From: JAWXCM01 sp034408745
GTDB taxonomy: Bacteria; Acidobacteriota; Terriglobia; Bryobacterales; Bryobacteraceae
Reading direction: 5' to 3'
DNA length: 14,570 nucleotides
Assembly (NCBI GenBank): GCA_034408745.1
Contig: JAWXCM010000220.1
Coordinates: 1-14,570 of the forward strand
In this document: piece by piece, positions 1 to 8,227 of the stretch
How the letters are laid out: every line of letters starts with the position of its first letter
Numbering within the stretch: the first letter of the stretch is position 1
Notes under the pieces: generated by a model
Told to the model about the DNA's origin: nothing
Seen by the model: the letters and a program-made list of their open reading frames with translations, nothing else
Database searches by the model: none
Program-made: the position numbers and the translations under genes

Positions 1-678
1 AGTGATACCCGGGGGGTTCGACAGGTAGAACAGGGGCTCTGGCCCGCTTCGGAGCCGCACGCCCTGATGTGCTGCCGGAAGAAAGCCGCTGGTCCACGTA
101 TTGCTGCCGTTGTAGGTCGGGGAGGCAGAGAGCACCACGTAGGCAGGCAGGTCCTTGTTCATCGTGCCGAGACCGTAGGAGACCCAGGAGCCGAAGCTGG
201 GCCTGCCGACCCGCGCGAATCCCGACTGCAGGAATAACTCCGCGGCCGCATGCCCTACCTCGTCGGTATGCATGGTCCGAATGAACGTCAATTCACCTGC
301 AATTTCTCTGATTTTCGGCAGCAAATCCGAGATCATAATTCCCGAATCGCCGGCTTTTTGAAATGGATAAGGAGATCCAAGCAGATCCGGACGGCCGGTG
401 ATGAAGGCGAACATGCTCTCCTTCAGCAGGCTTTCCGGAATCGGCTTGCCGCTGTTCTTCAGCAATTCCGGCTTGTGGTCGAAGAGATCCACCTGCGATG
501 GCGCGCCCATCATGTACAGGAAAATCACCCGCTTTGCCTTCGGCGGAAAGTGCGTGCCCAGGGTAGTTGCCGCGGTCTCTCCGGCCAGCAAACTGGAAAG
601 AGCCCATGACCCGATTCCCGCCATTCCCGTGCGCAGAAACGCGCGCCGGCCCGTGTAAGAGCTGGATTCGTTTATCAT
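1..678 (-). CDS. DUF1501 family protein, C-terminus beyond left edge
   Basis: The first 226 codons of a DUF1501 protein, reading leftward out of the window with no stop. The N-terminus has a twin-arginine-like export signal (YTGRRAFLRTGMAG, about residues 8-21) followed by a hydrophobic stretch. Residues about 45-70 carry the family hallmark KAKRVIFLYMMGAPSQVDLF followed by DHKPEL, and a later TMHTDEVGH segment also fits. DUF1501 proteins belong to the alkaline phosphatase/sulfatase-like superfamily and are usually encoded beside DUF1549/DUF1553 cytochromes, as here; their substrate is unknown. The ATG lies 2 bp after the TAG stop of the cytochrome gene, with AAGGGA 5 nt upstream as ribosome binding site, so the two genes are probably translationally coupled. 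Family call is firm; biochemical role unknown. Confidence 0.9.
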   Translation of the reverse strand, partial: MINESSSYTGRRAFLRTGMAGIGSWALSSLLAGETAATTLGTHFPPKAKRVIFLYMMGAPSQVDLFDHKPELLKNSGKPIPESLLKESMFAFITGRPDLLGSPYPFQKAGDSGIMISDLLPKIREIAGELTFIRTMHTDEVGHAAAELFLQSGFARVGRPSFGSWVSYGLGTMNKDLPAYVVLSASPTYNGSNTWTSGFLPAAHQGVRLRSGPEPLFYLSNPPGIT

Positions 679-680
679 GG

Positions 681-3119
681 CTATCCCTTTGTGATGGTCT
701 CGTCCAGATTCAGCAACACGCGTGCCAGCGCATGCCAGGCACGATCTGTATTTCCAGCTCTTTTCGATTCCCGTTCAAAAAGTTCGGTCAACAGATCTGT
801 TTCGGCAGCCGTGGCAGCCCGGGCCACGCAGAGTCGAAATGCATGCGCGATTCGCTCCCTTACGGGCGCATCCGGTTTTTCGCGTTGCAGCCGCTTTGCG
901 AGCGCGTCGGCGGCCTCGACATAAACGGGATCGTTGAGCAGTGTCAGAGCCTGCCCGGGTGTGTTGGTACGGGCTCGGCGCGCCGTGCATTCCGAACGCG
1001 TCGGGGCATCGAAGGCAAGAAAGCTCGGGTAGGGGTTGCCACGGCGCCAGACGGTGTAGATCCCGCGGCGGTACCGCTGGGCTCCGCCGGATGGCGCATA
1101 CTCACTGACATCGGCGCCTGCGATCTCCTTCCACAACCCAGCGGGCTGTGGCGGATAGGCCGGCGGACCGCCGTCCTGCAGCGAAAGCAGCCCCGCTGTG
1201 GACAGCAGCACGTCGCGAATCGATTCAGCATCCAGACGGAACCGGGGACCATGTCCCAACAGACGGTTCTGCGGATCGGCAGCCAGCAACTCCGGCGTCG
1301 CCGCCGCACTTTGGCGATACGTTTCCGACGTCACCATCAGACGGATCATGTGCTTCACGGACCAGCCGTTGTCCATGAACTCCACTGCCAGCCAGTCGAG
1401 AAGTTCCGGATGGCTCGGGGCATCGCCCTGATGACCGAAATCCTCTGTGCTGGCCACCAGTGCGATTCCGAAGATCTCCGCCCAGAGCCGGTTCACCACC
1501 ACCCGCGCAGTCAGTGGATTTCGACGGTCTACAATCCACTTCGCCAGACCCAGCCGGTTTGCCTCAAACCCCTCACGGGTCATGCCGGGAAGACCGGGGG
1601 GAATCGCCGTCACCGCTTCGCCGGGAGTGGCCATGTTACCTCGCAAAAGCACGAACGAGTCAACCGGTTTCTTCCTCTCGCTCAGAGCCAGCGACACCGG
1701 GGGCGCCACCTCCTCGAGCTCCCGCTTTGCGGCGATTTCCTTCGTTCGAAGAGCGGCGACCTGGGGGTGCGATGCCAGATACGCCTTCTGTAGTTTTTCG
1801 TTGTCCACTTCGGTCCTGGCGGAGGCCGGCTTTGCAAGGATGGCCGGAATATCCGGCGGGAGCTTCGGTTTGCCGCGCAATATCTCCTGCCACGCCGGGA
1901 CGGCCAGGGCCGCCGATTCGGCTGACTCCAGTTCTTTCCCGATGACGTCATGGCGCGCCTTGCGATCCTCGTACTTTGCGTATCGGGCTGCATCGACCGG
2001 TAACTCGACCGTCGCGCCACGGTAGCGCTTCCGAAGGCTGCCGTCGCCTGCCAGTTCGATATCGTCGTCGGCCTGATTGAAAAAGGCGTACAGACGGTAG
2101 TAATCGGTGATGGTGACTGGATCGTACTTGTGCGTGTGGCATTGCGCGCACCCGGCCGTTGTGGCCATCCAGACCACAGCGGTAGTGTTCACGCGGTCGA
2201 CGCGCTCTTCGTGGCGGCTCTGCTCCAGCGTAATGTCGCCGCCCAGATTGGTCGGGCTCGCGCGGTGAAACCCGGTGGCGACGCGCTGGTCCACGCCCGC
2301 GTTGGGCACCAGGTCCCCCGCAAGCTGCTCGACCGTGAACCGGTCGAACGGCATGTCGCTGTTGAATGCGCGGATCACCCAGTCGCGATAGGGCCACAGG
2401 GTCCGAAGATCATCGTGCTGGTAGCCGGCCGAATCGGCGTAACGAGCGAGGTCCAGCCAGTGCCGCGCCCAACGCTCACCGAATCGCGGAGAAGCCAGCA
2501 GCCGATCCACTGTCTTCTGCCAGGCAGCCCAGGAAGGATCGCGCTCGAACGTCTCCACGTCGGCAACGGAAGGAGGCAGACCTGTGAGGTCAAGGTACAC
2601 ACGGCGAAGCAGAACCGAGGGGCTCTCGATCTGTGAAGGCGCTAGTTTGGCGGCTTCAAGCCGGGCGAGGATGAAGTTGTCGACGGCGTTTCTGCCCCAG
2701 GAAGCCTTCGTGGCGGCGGGCACCGGCGGGCGTTTGGGCGCCACGTACGACCAGTGCTCATCGAAGCGGGCGCCTTCGGTAATCCACTGCCGCAGTTTGG
2801 CGATCTGCGCCGGGGTAAGTGGATCGGAACCCATTGGCATCCTGCCTGCTTTTCCAGGCATGATCACACGGCGAATCAGCTCGCTGGCATCCGGATTTCC
2901 AGCTACGATACTGGCCTTTCCCGAACGCACGGCAACAGCGCTGTCCCGCTCATCCAGCCGCAGCCCCGCATAGCGCTTCTTGTCGTCGGGTCCATGACAG
3001 GCAACGCACTTCTCCGACAGAATCGGGCGGATGTCGCGATTGTAGTCCAGAGGCGGTTCAGCCGCGCCGGCCACCGTCACCAGCATCAGGCCAAGAAGAC
3101 AAACAGGACGCATCGGCAT
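681..3119 (-). CDS. PSCyt1-DUF1549-DUF1553 c-type cytochrome protein
   Basis: An exported protein of about 812 residues of the Planctomycete cytochrome family. The chosen ATG at 3119 (alternative 3113) gives the signal peptide MPMRPVCLLGLMLVTVAGAA; the open frame extends to 3290, but that would overlap the preceding gene and place non-signal sequence in front. Domains in order: PSCyt1 with heme motif CVACH (about residues 38-42) and a likely distal Met in MPMG; PSCyt2/DUF1549 (about 125-345) with HWLDLARYADSAGY and a second heme-like motif CAQCH followed by THKYDP (about 324-328); PSD1/DUF1553 in the C-terminal half, with VNRLWAEIFG and a TPGQALTLLND segment near the end. Probably a periplasmic redox protein. 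It lies 46 bp after the DUF1080 gene and 2 bp before the DUF1501 gene. Electron partner and substrate are unknown. A possible role as electron acceptor in glycan oxidation is inference only. Confidence 0.9.
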   Translation of the reverse strand: MPMRPVCLLGLMLVTVAGAAEPPLDYNRDIRPILSEKCVACHGPDDKKRYAGLRLDERDSAVAVRSGKASIVAGNPDASELIRRVIMPGKAGRMPMGSDPLTPAQIAKLRQWITEGARFDEHWSYVAPKRPPVPAATKASWGRNAVDNFILARLEAAKLAPSQIESPSVLLRRVYLDLTGLPPSVADVETFERDPSWAAWQKTVDRLLASPRFGERWARHWLDLARYADSAGYQHDDLRTLWPYRDWVIRAFNSDMPFDRFTVEQLAGDLVPNAGVDQRVATGFHRASPTNLGGDITLEQSRHEERVDRVNTTAVVWMATTAGCAQCHTHKYDPVTITDYYRLYAFFNQADDDIELAGDGSLRKRYRGATVELPVDAARYAKYEDRKARHDVIGKELESAESAALAVPAWQEILRGKPKLPPDIPAILAKPASARTEVDNEKLQKAYLASHPQVAALRTKEIAAKRELEEVAPPVSLALSERKKPVDSFVLLRGNMATPGEAVTAIPPGLPGMTREGFEANRLGLAKWIVDRRNPLTARVVVNRLWAEIFGIALVASTEDFGHQGDAPSHPELLDWLAVEFMDNGWSVKHMIRLMVTSETYRQSAAATPELLAADPQNRLLGHGPRFRLDAESIRDVLLSTAGLLSLQDGGPPAYPPQPAGLWKEIAGADVSEYAPSGGAQRYRRGIYTVWRRGNPYPSFLAFDAPTRSECTARRARTNTPGQALTLLNDPVYVEAADALAKRLQREKPDAPVRERIAHAFRLCVARAATAAETDLLTELFERESKRAGNTDRAWHALARVLLNLDETITKG
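684..689 (-). promoter_or_regulatory. Ribosome binding site of the DUF1501 gene
   Basis: AAGGGA on the minus strand, 5 nt before the ATG at 678. It overlaps the last codons of the upstream cytochrome gene, which supports this start and translational coupling. Confidence 0.6.
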
Positions 3120-3126
3120 CGAGCTA

Positions 3127-3157
3127 AGTGTAAGTGGGCCGGGCGGTCCGGAGTAAG
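3127..3157 (-). promoter_or_regulatory. Predicted activator-dependent promoter of the cytochrome gene
   Basis: Read on the minus strand, the palindrome at 3158-3173 is followed by CTTACT (a poor -35) and, 19 bp later, TACACT at 3132-3127 (4 of 6 matches to TATAAT). Transcription would begin near 3120, almost at the ATG at 3119, implying a leaderless or nearly leaderless mRNA. The hexamers are weak; the call rests mainly on geometry shared with the other three sites. Confidence 0.35.
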
Positions 3158-3173
3158 CCGCACGATCATGCAG
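3158..3173. promoter_or_regulatory. Lux-box-like operator, copy D
   Basis: Minus-strand reading CTGCATGATCGTGCGG, identical to copy C at 15 of 16 positions. It overlaps the end of the DUF1080 gene, whose TGA stop (3168-3166) lies inside it, and sits upstream of the cytochrome start at 3119. It ends 25 bp before a -10-like TACACT. Likely target of the response regulator encoded at 4123-4770 (inference). Confidence 0.55.
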
Positions 3174-4059
3174 TGATGCGGCGAATGGAGATCTTCCGCC
3201 ACCGGCAAACAGCGCCCGGCCACCAGCGGTCTTTGCCAATCTTAGGGTCGTTGTTGTGGACTTCAAAGGCAATATGCCCCGACCGGCCAATCCGTTTCAG
3301 CGCCGCGGCGGGATCGAATGCCGGCAGTGAGACTTTCGCCACGTCCAGTTCGCTGATCTTCTCACCGTTGATCCACGTGGTGACCCGCGGCAGCGCGCCC
3401 ACCGAACGAATGCGGAACTCATTCCAGCCATCGATCTTCCAGACTTTGAGGAACACTTCCGGCGAAGCCATGAAATCCAGCGGCACCCGGGCCGATTGCT
3501 CGGTCGGCTTTTCCGGCGTCAGCTTCACCAGCCGTCCCGCTTCGTTCCGCTCGCCGGCGAAAGCGTACTCATAGGCGTGAAATCCCGCCAGACCATTGCC
3601 GTAATAGCCTGCAATCGCGCCCTTTGGCCGGTGATCGAGGAGGACCTGGATTCCTACATTGCCTTCGGGAACGGTCCGAATCATAATGCCGGTATCGACG
3701 GGATAATCCGGGCGGGCTTCGAGTTTCAGCTCGAAATCGTCGAATTTTTCCTCACTTACCAGGTACGCGCCCAGCCCCGAGCCCGCGGGACTCTGACCGC
3801 CCACGATGGCGCCGTCTACTACCGTCCATTCCCCCACGTTTGCGGCCATGCGCTTGTACATCTCGCTCTCTTTATTGGGCTCGGGTGCCCCGGGGAAGCG
3901 CGGCATCGCCACGCGTGGCATGGCTTTCCAGCCTTTCAGCGTGCGGCCGTCAAACAGCGGGCGGAATTTGGTGTCGGTGGCGGCGGGAAGCATCGACGCA
4001 CAGGCGGCGAGGGCAACGAAGCCGCGGCGATTGAGCACAGGAATTTTGAGATCCGGCAT
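3166..4059 (-). CDS. DUF1080 / 3-keto-disaccharide hydrolase family protein
   Basis: A 297-residue exported protein with a twin-arginine-like signal (LNRRGFVALAACASMLPAA, about residues 9-27). The body fits DUF1080, now named the 3-keto-disaccharide hydrolase domain, a concanavalin-like fold. Visible family features are FRPLFDGRTLKGW (about 32-44), WTVVDGAIVGG, the FDDFELKLEARPDYPVDTGIMIR strand pair, and near the end GHIAFEVHNNDPKIG followed by WRKISIRRI. Characterised members cleave 3-keto-glycosides, but no sugar 3-dehydrogenase is visible in this window, so the substrate is open. The gene has its own predicted promoter and operator in the 63 bp separating it from the regulator gene. No Shine-Dalgarno is seen before the ATG, consistent with a very short leader. 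GTG eight codons in is a possible alternative start. Confidence 0.88.
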   Translation of the reverse strand: MPDLKIPVLNRRGFVALAACASMLPAATDTKFRPLFDGRTLKGWKAMPRVAMPRFPGAPEPNKESEMYKRMAANVGEWTVVDGAIVGGQSPAGSGLGAYLVSEEKFDDFELKLEARPDYPVDTGIMIRTVPEGNVGIQVLLDHRPKGAIAGYYGNGLAGFHAYEYAFAGERNEAGRLVKLTPEKPTEQSARVPLDFMASPEVFLKVWKIDGWNEFRIRSVGALPRVTTWINGEKISELDVAKVSLPAFDPAAALKRIGRSGHIAFEVHNNDPKIGKDRWWPGAVCRWRKISIRRITA

Positions 4060-4070
4060 GGGATTGCTGA

Positions 4071-4099
4071 ATCATATACAGCGCTCCTGCGCCAGGCAA
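4071..4099 (-). promoter_or_regulatory. Predicted promoter of the DUF1080 gene
   Basis: The best promoter in the window: TTGCCT (4099-4094), exactly 17 bp, then TATGAT (4076-4071), close to the sigma70 consensus. The -35 directly abuts operator copy C. The start site would lie near 4064, about 5 nt before the ATG, so the transcript would be nearly leaderless. The operator centre falls near -43, typical of LuxR-type activators contacting RNA polymerase. Confidence 0.6.
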
Positions 4100-4115
4100 C
4101 TGCACGATCATGCAG
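4100..4115. promoter_or_regulatory. Lux-box-like operator, copy C
   Basis: Palindrome CTGCACGATCATGCAG, with a single mismatched base pair between its arms. It lies between the response regulator stop (4123-4125) and the DUF1080 promoter, immediately upstream of the -35. It matches the central 16 bp of the classical Vibrio fischeri lux box at 12 of 16 positions, as expected for a LuxR/FixJ-type helix-turn-helix dimer. Confidence 0.65.
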
Positions 4116-4122
4116 GCGGCGT

Positions 4123-4770
4123 TCAGATCAGCTTGCGACGAATCGCTTTTGCGACCGCTCCTGTGTTGGTGTTCACATGGAGCTTTTCATAAATGCGGCG
4201 AAGATGGAAGCTCACCGTGTGTACACTCACGCCGATTTTGTGCGCGATCTCTTTCTTGCCGAGCCCCTCAGCGCAAAGCTCGAGGATTCTGCGCTCCTGA
4301 GCGGTAAGCGCACAATCATTCTCGCCCGGGCCAGCGTTGCGACCGCTCAACAGATCGAGCACCCGCCGCGCCACCCTGGGGTGCATGGGAGCGCCCCCCT
4401 GATGCGCCTGGCGGATGGCGCTGACAATATCCGGTAAATCGAATGATTTCAGTAAATACCCAGATGCTCCCGCGGTAATGGCGCGGAATATCTTGTCTTC
4501 ATCCTCAAACACAGTTAAAATGACGATGCGTGCGCCAGGGCAGGCTTTACGCAGGTCCGAAAGACCTGTAATGCCGTCGAGTCCTGGCAGACCCACGTCG
4601 AGAAGAATCACATCGGGCTCACCGTCGGGCGCCGGGACCCCTTCGAGTGCCGCCTCCAGTGACGAAAACACCTTTGGAGGACTAATGTCTTCGATTCCCT
4701 GAAGCGCCTGTTGCAGGCTCTTCCTGTAGTTCGCATTGTCTTCTATCAGCCACAGCCGAATGGGGGTCAC
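4123..4770 (-). CDS. NarL/LuxR-family response regulator
   Basis: A 215-residue two-component response regulator. The receiver domain occupies about residues 4-120, with the acidic pair E10/D11, phospho-acceptor D58 in VILLDVGLPG, T86 in VILTVFED and K108 in GYLLKS. A linker leads to a LuxR-type HTH at about 153-215, with LTAQERRILELCAEGLGKKE and then IGVSVHTVSFHLRRIYEKLH. All key residues are present, so it should be phosphorylated, dimerise and bind DNA. Translation starts at GTG, overlapping the TGA stop of the kinase gene by 4 bp, so the two form a coupled cognate pair. Likely targets are the four palindromes at 3158, 4100, 11830 and 11902 (inference from motif type and position). Locus-specific regulon inferred; family certain. 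Confidence 0.95.
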   Translation of the reverse strand: MTPIRLWLIEDNANYRKSLQQALQGIEDISPPKVFSSLEAALEGVPAPDGEPDVILLDVGLPGLDGITGLSDLRKACPGARIVILTVFEDEDKIFRAITAGASGYLLKSFDLPDIVSAIRQAHQGGAPMHPRVARRVLDLLSGRNAGPGENDCALTAQERRILELCAEGLGKKEIAHKIGVSVHTVSFHLRRIYEKLHVNTNTGAVAKAIRRKLI

Positions 4771-6743
4771 GCCATCCTCCTGCGCCGTCCCGCCTCGGCG
4801 AGAGGGACATCGAATTCCACAACCGTTCCCGCGCCCGGGCTGCTTACGATGCGGGCATGTCCGCGAAGACTCACGGCTCTCGACGCAATATTCCGCAGAC
4901 CTTCGCCCTCAGAAATCGCGGAGCGTTCAAAGCCGGATCCATTATCGGTGATGCGAAATAAAAATCGGGTGGATTCCGGGTTAATGTCGATATGAATATG
5001 GCTCGAACCGGAGTGCCGGACAGCGTTGGTCAACGCTTCCTTGAAGGCAAACAGGGTATTCTTTCGCATCATCAAAGGCAAGGGCGCCGCACCGGGGGCT
5101 GGCTGCACCGTCAACGTGTATGGAACCGACCGAAGCAGCCGCTCGGCCGCAAGCCGCATTCGCTCTGCCAGATCCACTGGCGTCGTGCGGTCCATGTGGA
5201 GCAGCCATACGATCTCGCGCAGAGCCTCATTAGTTTCCGACGCAATCCGATGAATCTCACCGGCATCGGCCGGAGCGGAGGAGGACACACGTGCAAGCAG
5301 GGAAATGCTGGCCAGATTGCTGCCTATCTCATCGTGCAGGTCGCGCGCGATCTCCGCACGCACCGCCAGTATCTGCTGCCGCCGCAACCTCCAGGACCTG
5401 GCCACCAGAGCGCCGGAAATCAGCCCAGTCAGCAGCACGGCTCCGCCCGAGATCCCGGCCAGACGTGTCAGGGCAAGTTCCGCGGCTTCGCTTCTGCGAG
5501 TCTTCAGTGCGGTGAGTTCCGCCTCCAGCACCCGCCTCCGGTCCATGGCCTGCAGCCATTCCGCCATGGGAATCAGCCGACGATTACTGGAAAAGCCATC
5601 GGTGAGGAATGCCGGATTCCACAGCGGGCGCGCCGGGAAATGAAAGGAATCGAGAGAAGTTACCGGCTTATGCAGCGCGACATTGTAAGGACCGGAAAAC
5701 ACCTGCATCTCCGACATCGCCAGCAGAGCCCTGTTCCGTGCCGCGTAAAGGCGCGTCCCGGTGAGCCGCACAAACCGAGCGTGCTTTGCCAGCATTCGAA
5801 TCTCTACCGGATTATCCCCCGGGTTCTGATAGTCGGAGGTGGTAAAATCAGCGAGCATTACCGGGTTGCTCATATCGGAAAAGCGGGAACCCTCCACGCG
5901 AAAGCGCACCGGAAAGCCAAACCCGGAAGCATCCATCCAGTCCCCGGGATGCGCCGGTACAAGGACCACTGAATCAAGCAGCCGAACCTCGCCGAGGTCC
6001 ACCTGAACCCACTTGACCAGGTCCTCACGAGTTTCAATCAACGAGTGATAGCCGCTGGACGGACTGATTTCCCTGCCTTCGAAAGTACGAAGCGAGGTCC
6101 GTCCGTCTGTCAGGTACTCTGGTGCCCATCGAAAAGACGGCGGAGTGAAGCCCGCAGCACTTACCGGACGGCCCAAAGCGCGGTTCACGCCTCCGCTGAG
6201 GATTGCGATTTCCGCCAGCGCAAGGATGTATAGCCCCGGGGCCCGCTCCCAGTTCCGAACAGAGGTGAGGCGAACAAAGCGGGCTGTTTTCGCCGGGAAT
6301 CGGATAAGCCACGGGTAAGGGCCGGGGTTAGGCCGGTCAGCCGAGGTTTCGTCAACCAAAACCACAGACCCACGAAAGCTCAGATCCATGGCTGCATCCA
6401 CCCGAAATCGGAGGGGAAACCCATAACCATTGACTGTCTCTCCATCCGCCAGCGAACGCGCGGGGAACAGCGCGATCGTGTCAAATGATGTAGCGCCGCC
6501 AAGGTCGACGGTAACCGAGACAGGGCAGTCGCGACACGGCAAGTTGGAGCTGTGATACCCGTACTCGGGGGTAAAACCGCCCGCTAAGAGTGGAGGAAGC
6601 CGCGTGAGTTCCTCACCAACGGCACGAATCCGTGCGTCCATACCCGCGATTCCGGGGTCAATTACCCGAAGCAGTCTCACCTGGGCAGGTGTCGGAACGG
6701 CCGACAGAACGAGCCAAACGCAGGTGAAAAGCGGGAGTTTCAA
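4767..6743 (-). CDS. Discoidin-like sensor histidine kinase (NarX/DesK-type)
   Basis: A 658-residue membrane sensor kinase. A signal peptide (1-20) leads into a periplasmic region that looks like tandem F5/8 type C (discoidin-like) beta-sandwich domains at about 52-186 and 190-352. The second begins NRALGRPVSAAGF and contains YLTDGRTS; a third, truncated repeat begins NVALHKPVTS at about 354 and contains FLTDGFSS. A charged helix (395-425) precedes one membrane span (about 427-448). The cytoplasmic part has HisKA_3 with H470 in RDLHDEIG, then HATPase_c with N-box FKEALTNAVRHSG (567-579), G1 DNGSGF (600-605) and G2 GEGLRN (613-618). Such beta-sandwiches often bind carbohydrate, so a glycan signal is plausible but inferred. 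The start is TTG (CTG just before is possible); an in-frame TGA lies 9 nt upstream. It is 31 bp after the sulfatase gene. Confidence 0.9.
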   Translation of the reverse strand: MKLPLFTCVWLVLSAVPTPAQVRLLRVIDPGIAGMDARIRAVGEELTRLPPLLAGGFTPEYGYHSSNLPCRDCPVSVTVDLGGATSFDTIALFPARSLADGETVNGYGFPLRFRVDAAMDLSFRGSVVLVDETSADRPNPGPYPWLIRFPAKTARFVRLTSVRNWERAPGLYILALAEIAILSGGVNRALGRPVSAAGFTPPSFRWAPEYLTDGRTSLRTFEGREISPSSGYHSLIETREDLVKWVQVDLGEVRLLDSVVLVPAHPGDWMDASGFGFPVRFRVEGSRFSDMSNPVMLADFTTSDYQNPGDNPVEIRMLAKHARFVRLTGTRLYAARNRALLAMSEMQVFSGPYNVALHKPVTSLDSFHFPARPLWNPAFLTDGFSSNRRLIPMAEWLQAMDRRRVLEAELTALKTRRSEAAELALTRLAGISGGAVLLTGLISGALVARSWRLRRQQILAVRAEIARDLHDEIGSNLASISLLARVSSSAPADAGEIHRIASETNEALREIVWLLHMDRTTPVDLAERMRLAAERLLRSVPYTLTVQPAPGAAPLPLMMRKNTLFAFKEALTNAVRHSGSSHIHIDINPESTRFLFRITDNGSGFERSAISEGEGLRNIASRAVSLRGHARIVSSPGAGTVVEFDVPLAEAGRRRRMA

Positions 6744-6774
6744 CAGTATTCAGATCGTAGCAAAGGTAAGCGTT

Positions 6775-8226
6775 CTACCTGTCGGTCCCATAGGTTGGCA
6801 ATAGTTGACGCGTGGTGGTGCGCCACTGGTCCGCCGCCGGTGCACCGGACTTCCGAAAAAAAGCGTGCAGGCTCTTCTTAAGCTTCGCAGCAATTCTGGC
6901 GCCTTCTGTTGTCCCGAGCACATCCTTTGCTTCGCCAGGATCCTGCGAAAGATCAAATAGTTCACTCGGCCATCCATCGGCACGCTCGACATATTTCCAG
7001 CGATTTGTGCGGACCGACCGGACGTACTCATACTCGAAGAAGACCTGATCGCGTTGGCGGTAAGGCTGGCCGCGCAGTAACGGTGCGTAACTCTGGCCAA
7101 CGCGGCGCGGGTCATTTGGAGCGGTCACGCCAAGGTAGTCCAGCAGCGTCGGCATGAAATCGTAAGACGAAACAAGCTGTGGAAACACCCTGCCTTCCGG
7201 AATCCGCCCGGGAAGATTCCAGATTAAAGGGACACGGATTGATTCCTCGTACATATTGAATGGAATTGTGGCATTTCCCTTACCCCACAAACCATGGTGC
7301 CCCGAATTGTGCCCCTGATCGGACGCGAAAACCACCAGCGTATTTTCCCGGAGACCGAGTTTGTCGAGGTGCTTCAAAACTCTGCCAATATTTTGGTCGG
7401 CGGCAGTGACAAGTGCGGAATAAGCCAGCATACTCTGCGGATTGTCATGGTCTTTCAGCGTGGCGGTTGGCTTTCCGAGCAGAGTGGTCATCCGCAGCGG
7501 GTGTACCGGCACGCGGGGAAAGCAGGAAAACGGCGAGTTCTCGTACGGCCTGCGATATTCCTCGGACTGGTAATCGTACGGTGTGTGCGGAGCGTAGAAC
7601 GGCATGTAGAGACAGAAAGGCTCTGCCTTCGCCTGATCGAGAAACTCGATGGCGAAATCTCCGAGCCGGTCTGACTTCATCCCTGTGGTCTTTTCTGTCT
7701 TGCCGTTCCGCGAGAAGACCGCATCGCGGTAGGTTCCAGCCGCTCCCGGGACCGTTGTCCAGCTTGTGAATCCAGCCTGAGGATTCACGTCGTCGCCCAT
7801 GTGCCACTTGCCCACGAGTCCGACCTTGTAACCGGCGCCGGCAAGGCTCTCGGAAAAGGTCGGCTGACCCGCGAGGAAACGCTTCGCACTGGGGCCGACT
7901 GTGTCGTTCTGAGAGCCCAGGCCACCCGACATCACGTAGTCCTGAATGCCATGCGCGGACGGCAGCCTGCCCGTCAGCCATGTGGCCCGGCTGGGCGAGC
8001 AGACCGGCGTCGCCGCGAATGCGTTCGTGAACCGCGCTCCCGTGGCTGCCAGCCGGTCGATGTTCGGCGTCAGCATCTCACTGCAGCCGGCATGATTGAG
8101 AGCCCATGCTCCGTGGTCGTCGGTTAGAAAAAACACCACGTTCAGCGGCTTCCGGGGTGCTTGCGCTCTCAACAGAAAGGGAGCGGTGAGCACCCCGAAC
8201 AGTTCCCGCCTTCTCAATACCGGCAT
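6775..8226 (-). CDS. Formylglycine-type arylsulfatase (S1 family), exported
   Basis: A 483-residue type I sulfatase. The N-terminus RRRELFGVLTAPFLL resembles a twin-arginine signal. The catalytic site is CSPSRATWLTGR, with C76 the residue converted to formylglycine, P78 and R80. Metal and sulfate ligands are visible: D36/D37 in FFLTDDHGAW, K140 and H142 in GKWHMGDD, H214 in APHTPYDY, D303 in ASDQGHNSGHHG, and K316 in LWGKGN. It hydrolyses sulfate esters, probably in the periplasm; the substrate could be a sulfated glycan given its neighbours, but the sequence alone does not say. A formylglycine-generating enzyme is needed and is not in the window. The ATG follows the receptor TGA stop by 1 bp with no clear Shine-Dalgarno, so translation probably depends on coupling. 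Confidence 0.93.
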   Translation of the reverse strand: MPVLRRRELFGVLTAPFLLRAQAPRKPLNVVFFLTDDHGAWALNHAGCSEMLTPNIDRLAATGARFTNAFAATPVCSPSRATWLTGRLPSAHGIQDYVMSGGLGSQNDTVGPSAKRFLAGQPTFSESLAGAGYKVGLVGKWHMGDDVNPQAGFTSWTTVPGAAGTYRDAVFSRNGKTEKTTGMKSDRLGDFAIEFLDQAKAEPFCLYMPFYAPHTPYDYQSEEYRRPYENSPFSCFPRVPVHPLRMTTLLGKPTATLKDHDNPQSMLAYSALVTAADQNIGRVLKHLDKLGLRENTLVVFASDQGHNSGHHGLWGKGNATIPFNMYEESIRVPLIWNLPGRIPEGRVFPQLVSSYDFMPTLLDYLGVTAPNDPRRVGQSYAPLLRGQPYRQRDQVFFEYEYVRSVRTNRWKYVERADGWPSELFDLSQDPGEAKDVLGTTEGARIAAKLKKSLHAFFRKSGAPAADQWRTTTRQLLPTYGTDR

Positions 8227-8227
8227 G

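Noticed and set aside
567..1793. A 408-codon open frame on the plus strand opposite the cytochrome gene
   Set aside because: Low-complexity, Arg/Pro/Gly/His/Gln-rich translation with no family features; it is the antisense of a clearly conserved gene in high-GC DNA.
5324..5339. CTATCTCATCGTGCAG, which matches the operator consensus at 14 of 16 positions
   Set aside because: It lies inside the kinase coding sequence and encodes the conserved LHDEIG phospho-acceptor motif, so the similarity is explained by protein conservation; no promoter hexamers follow.
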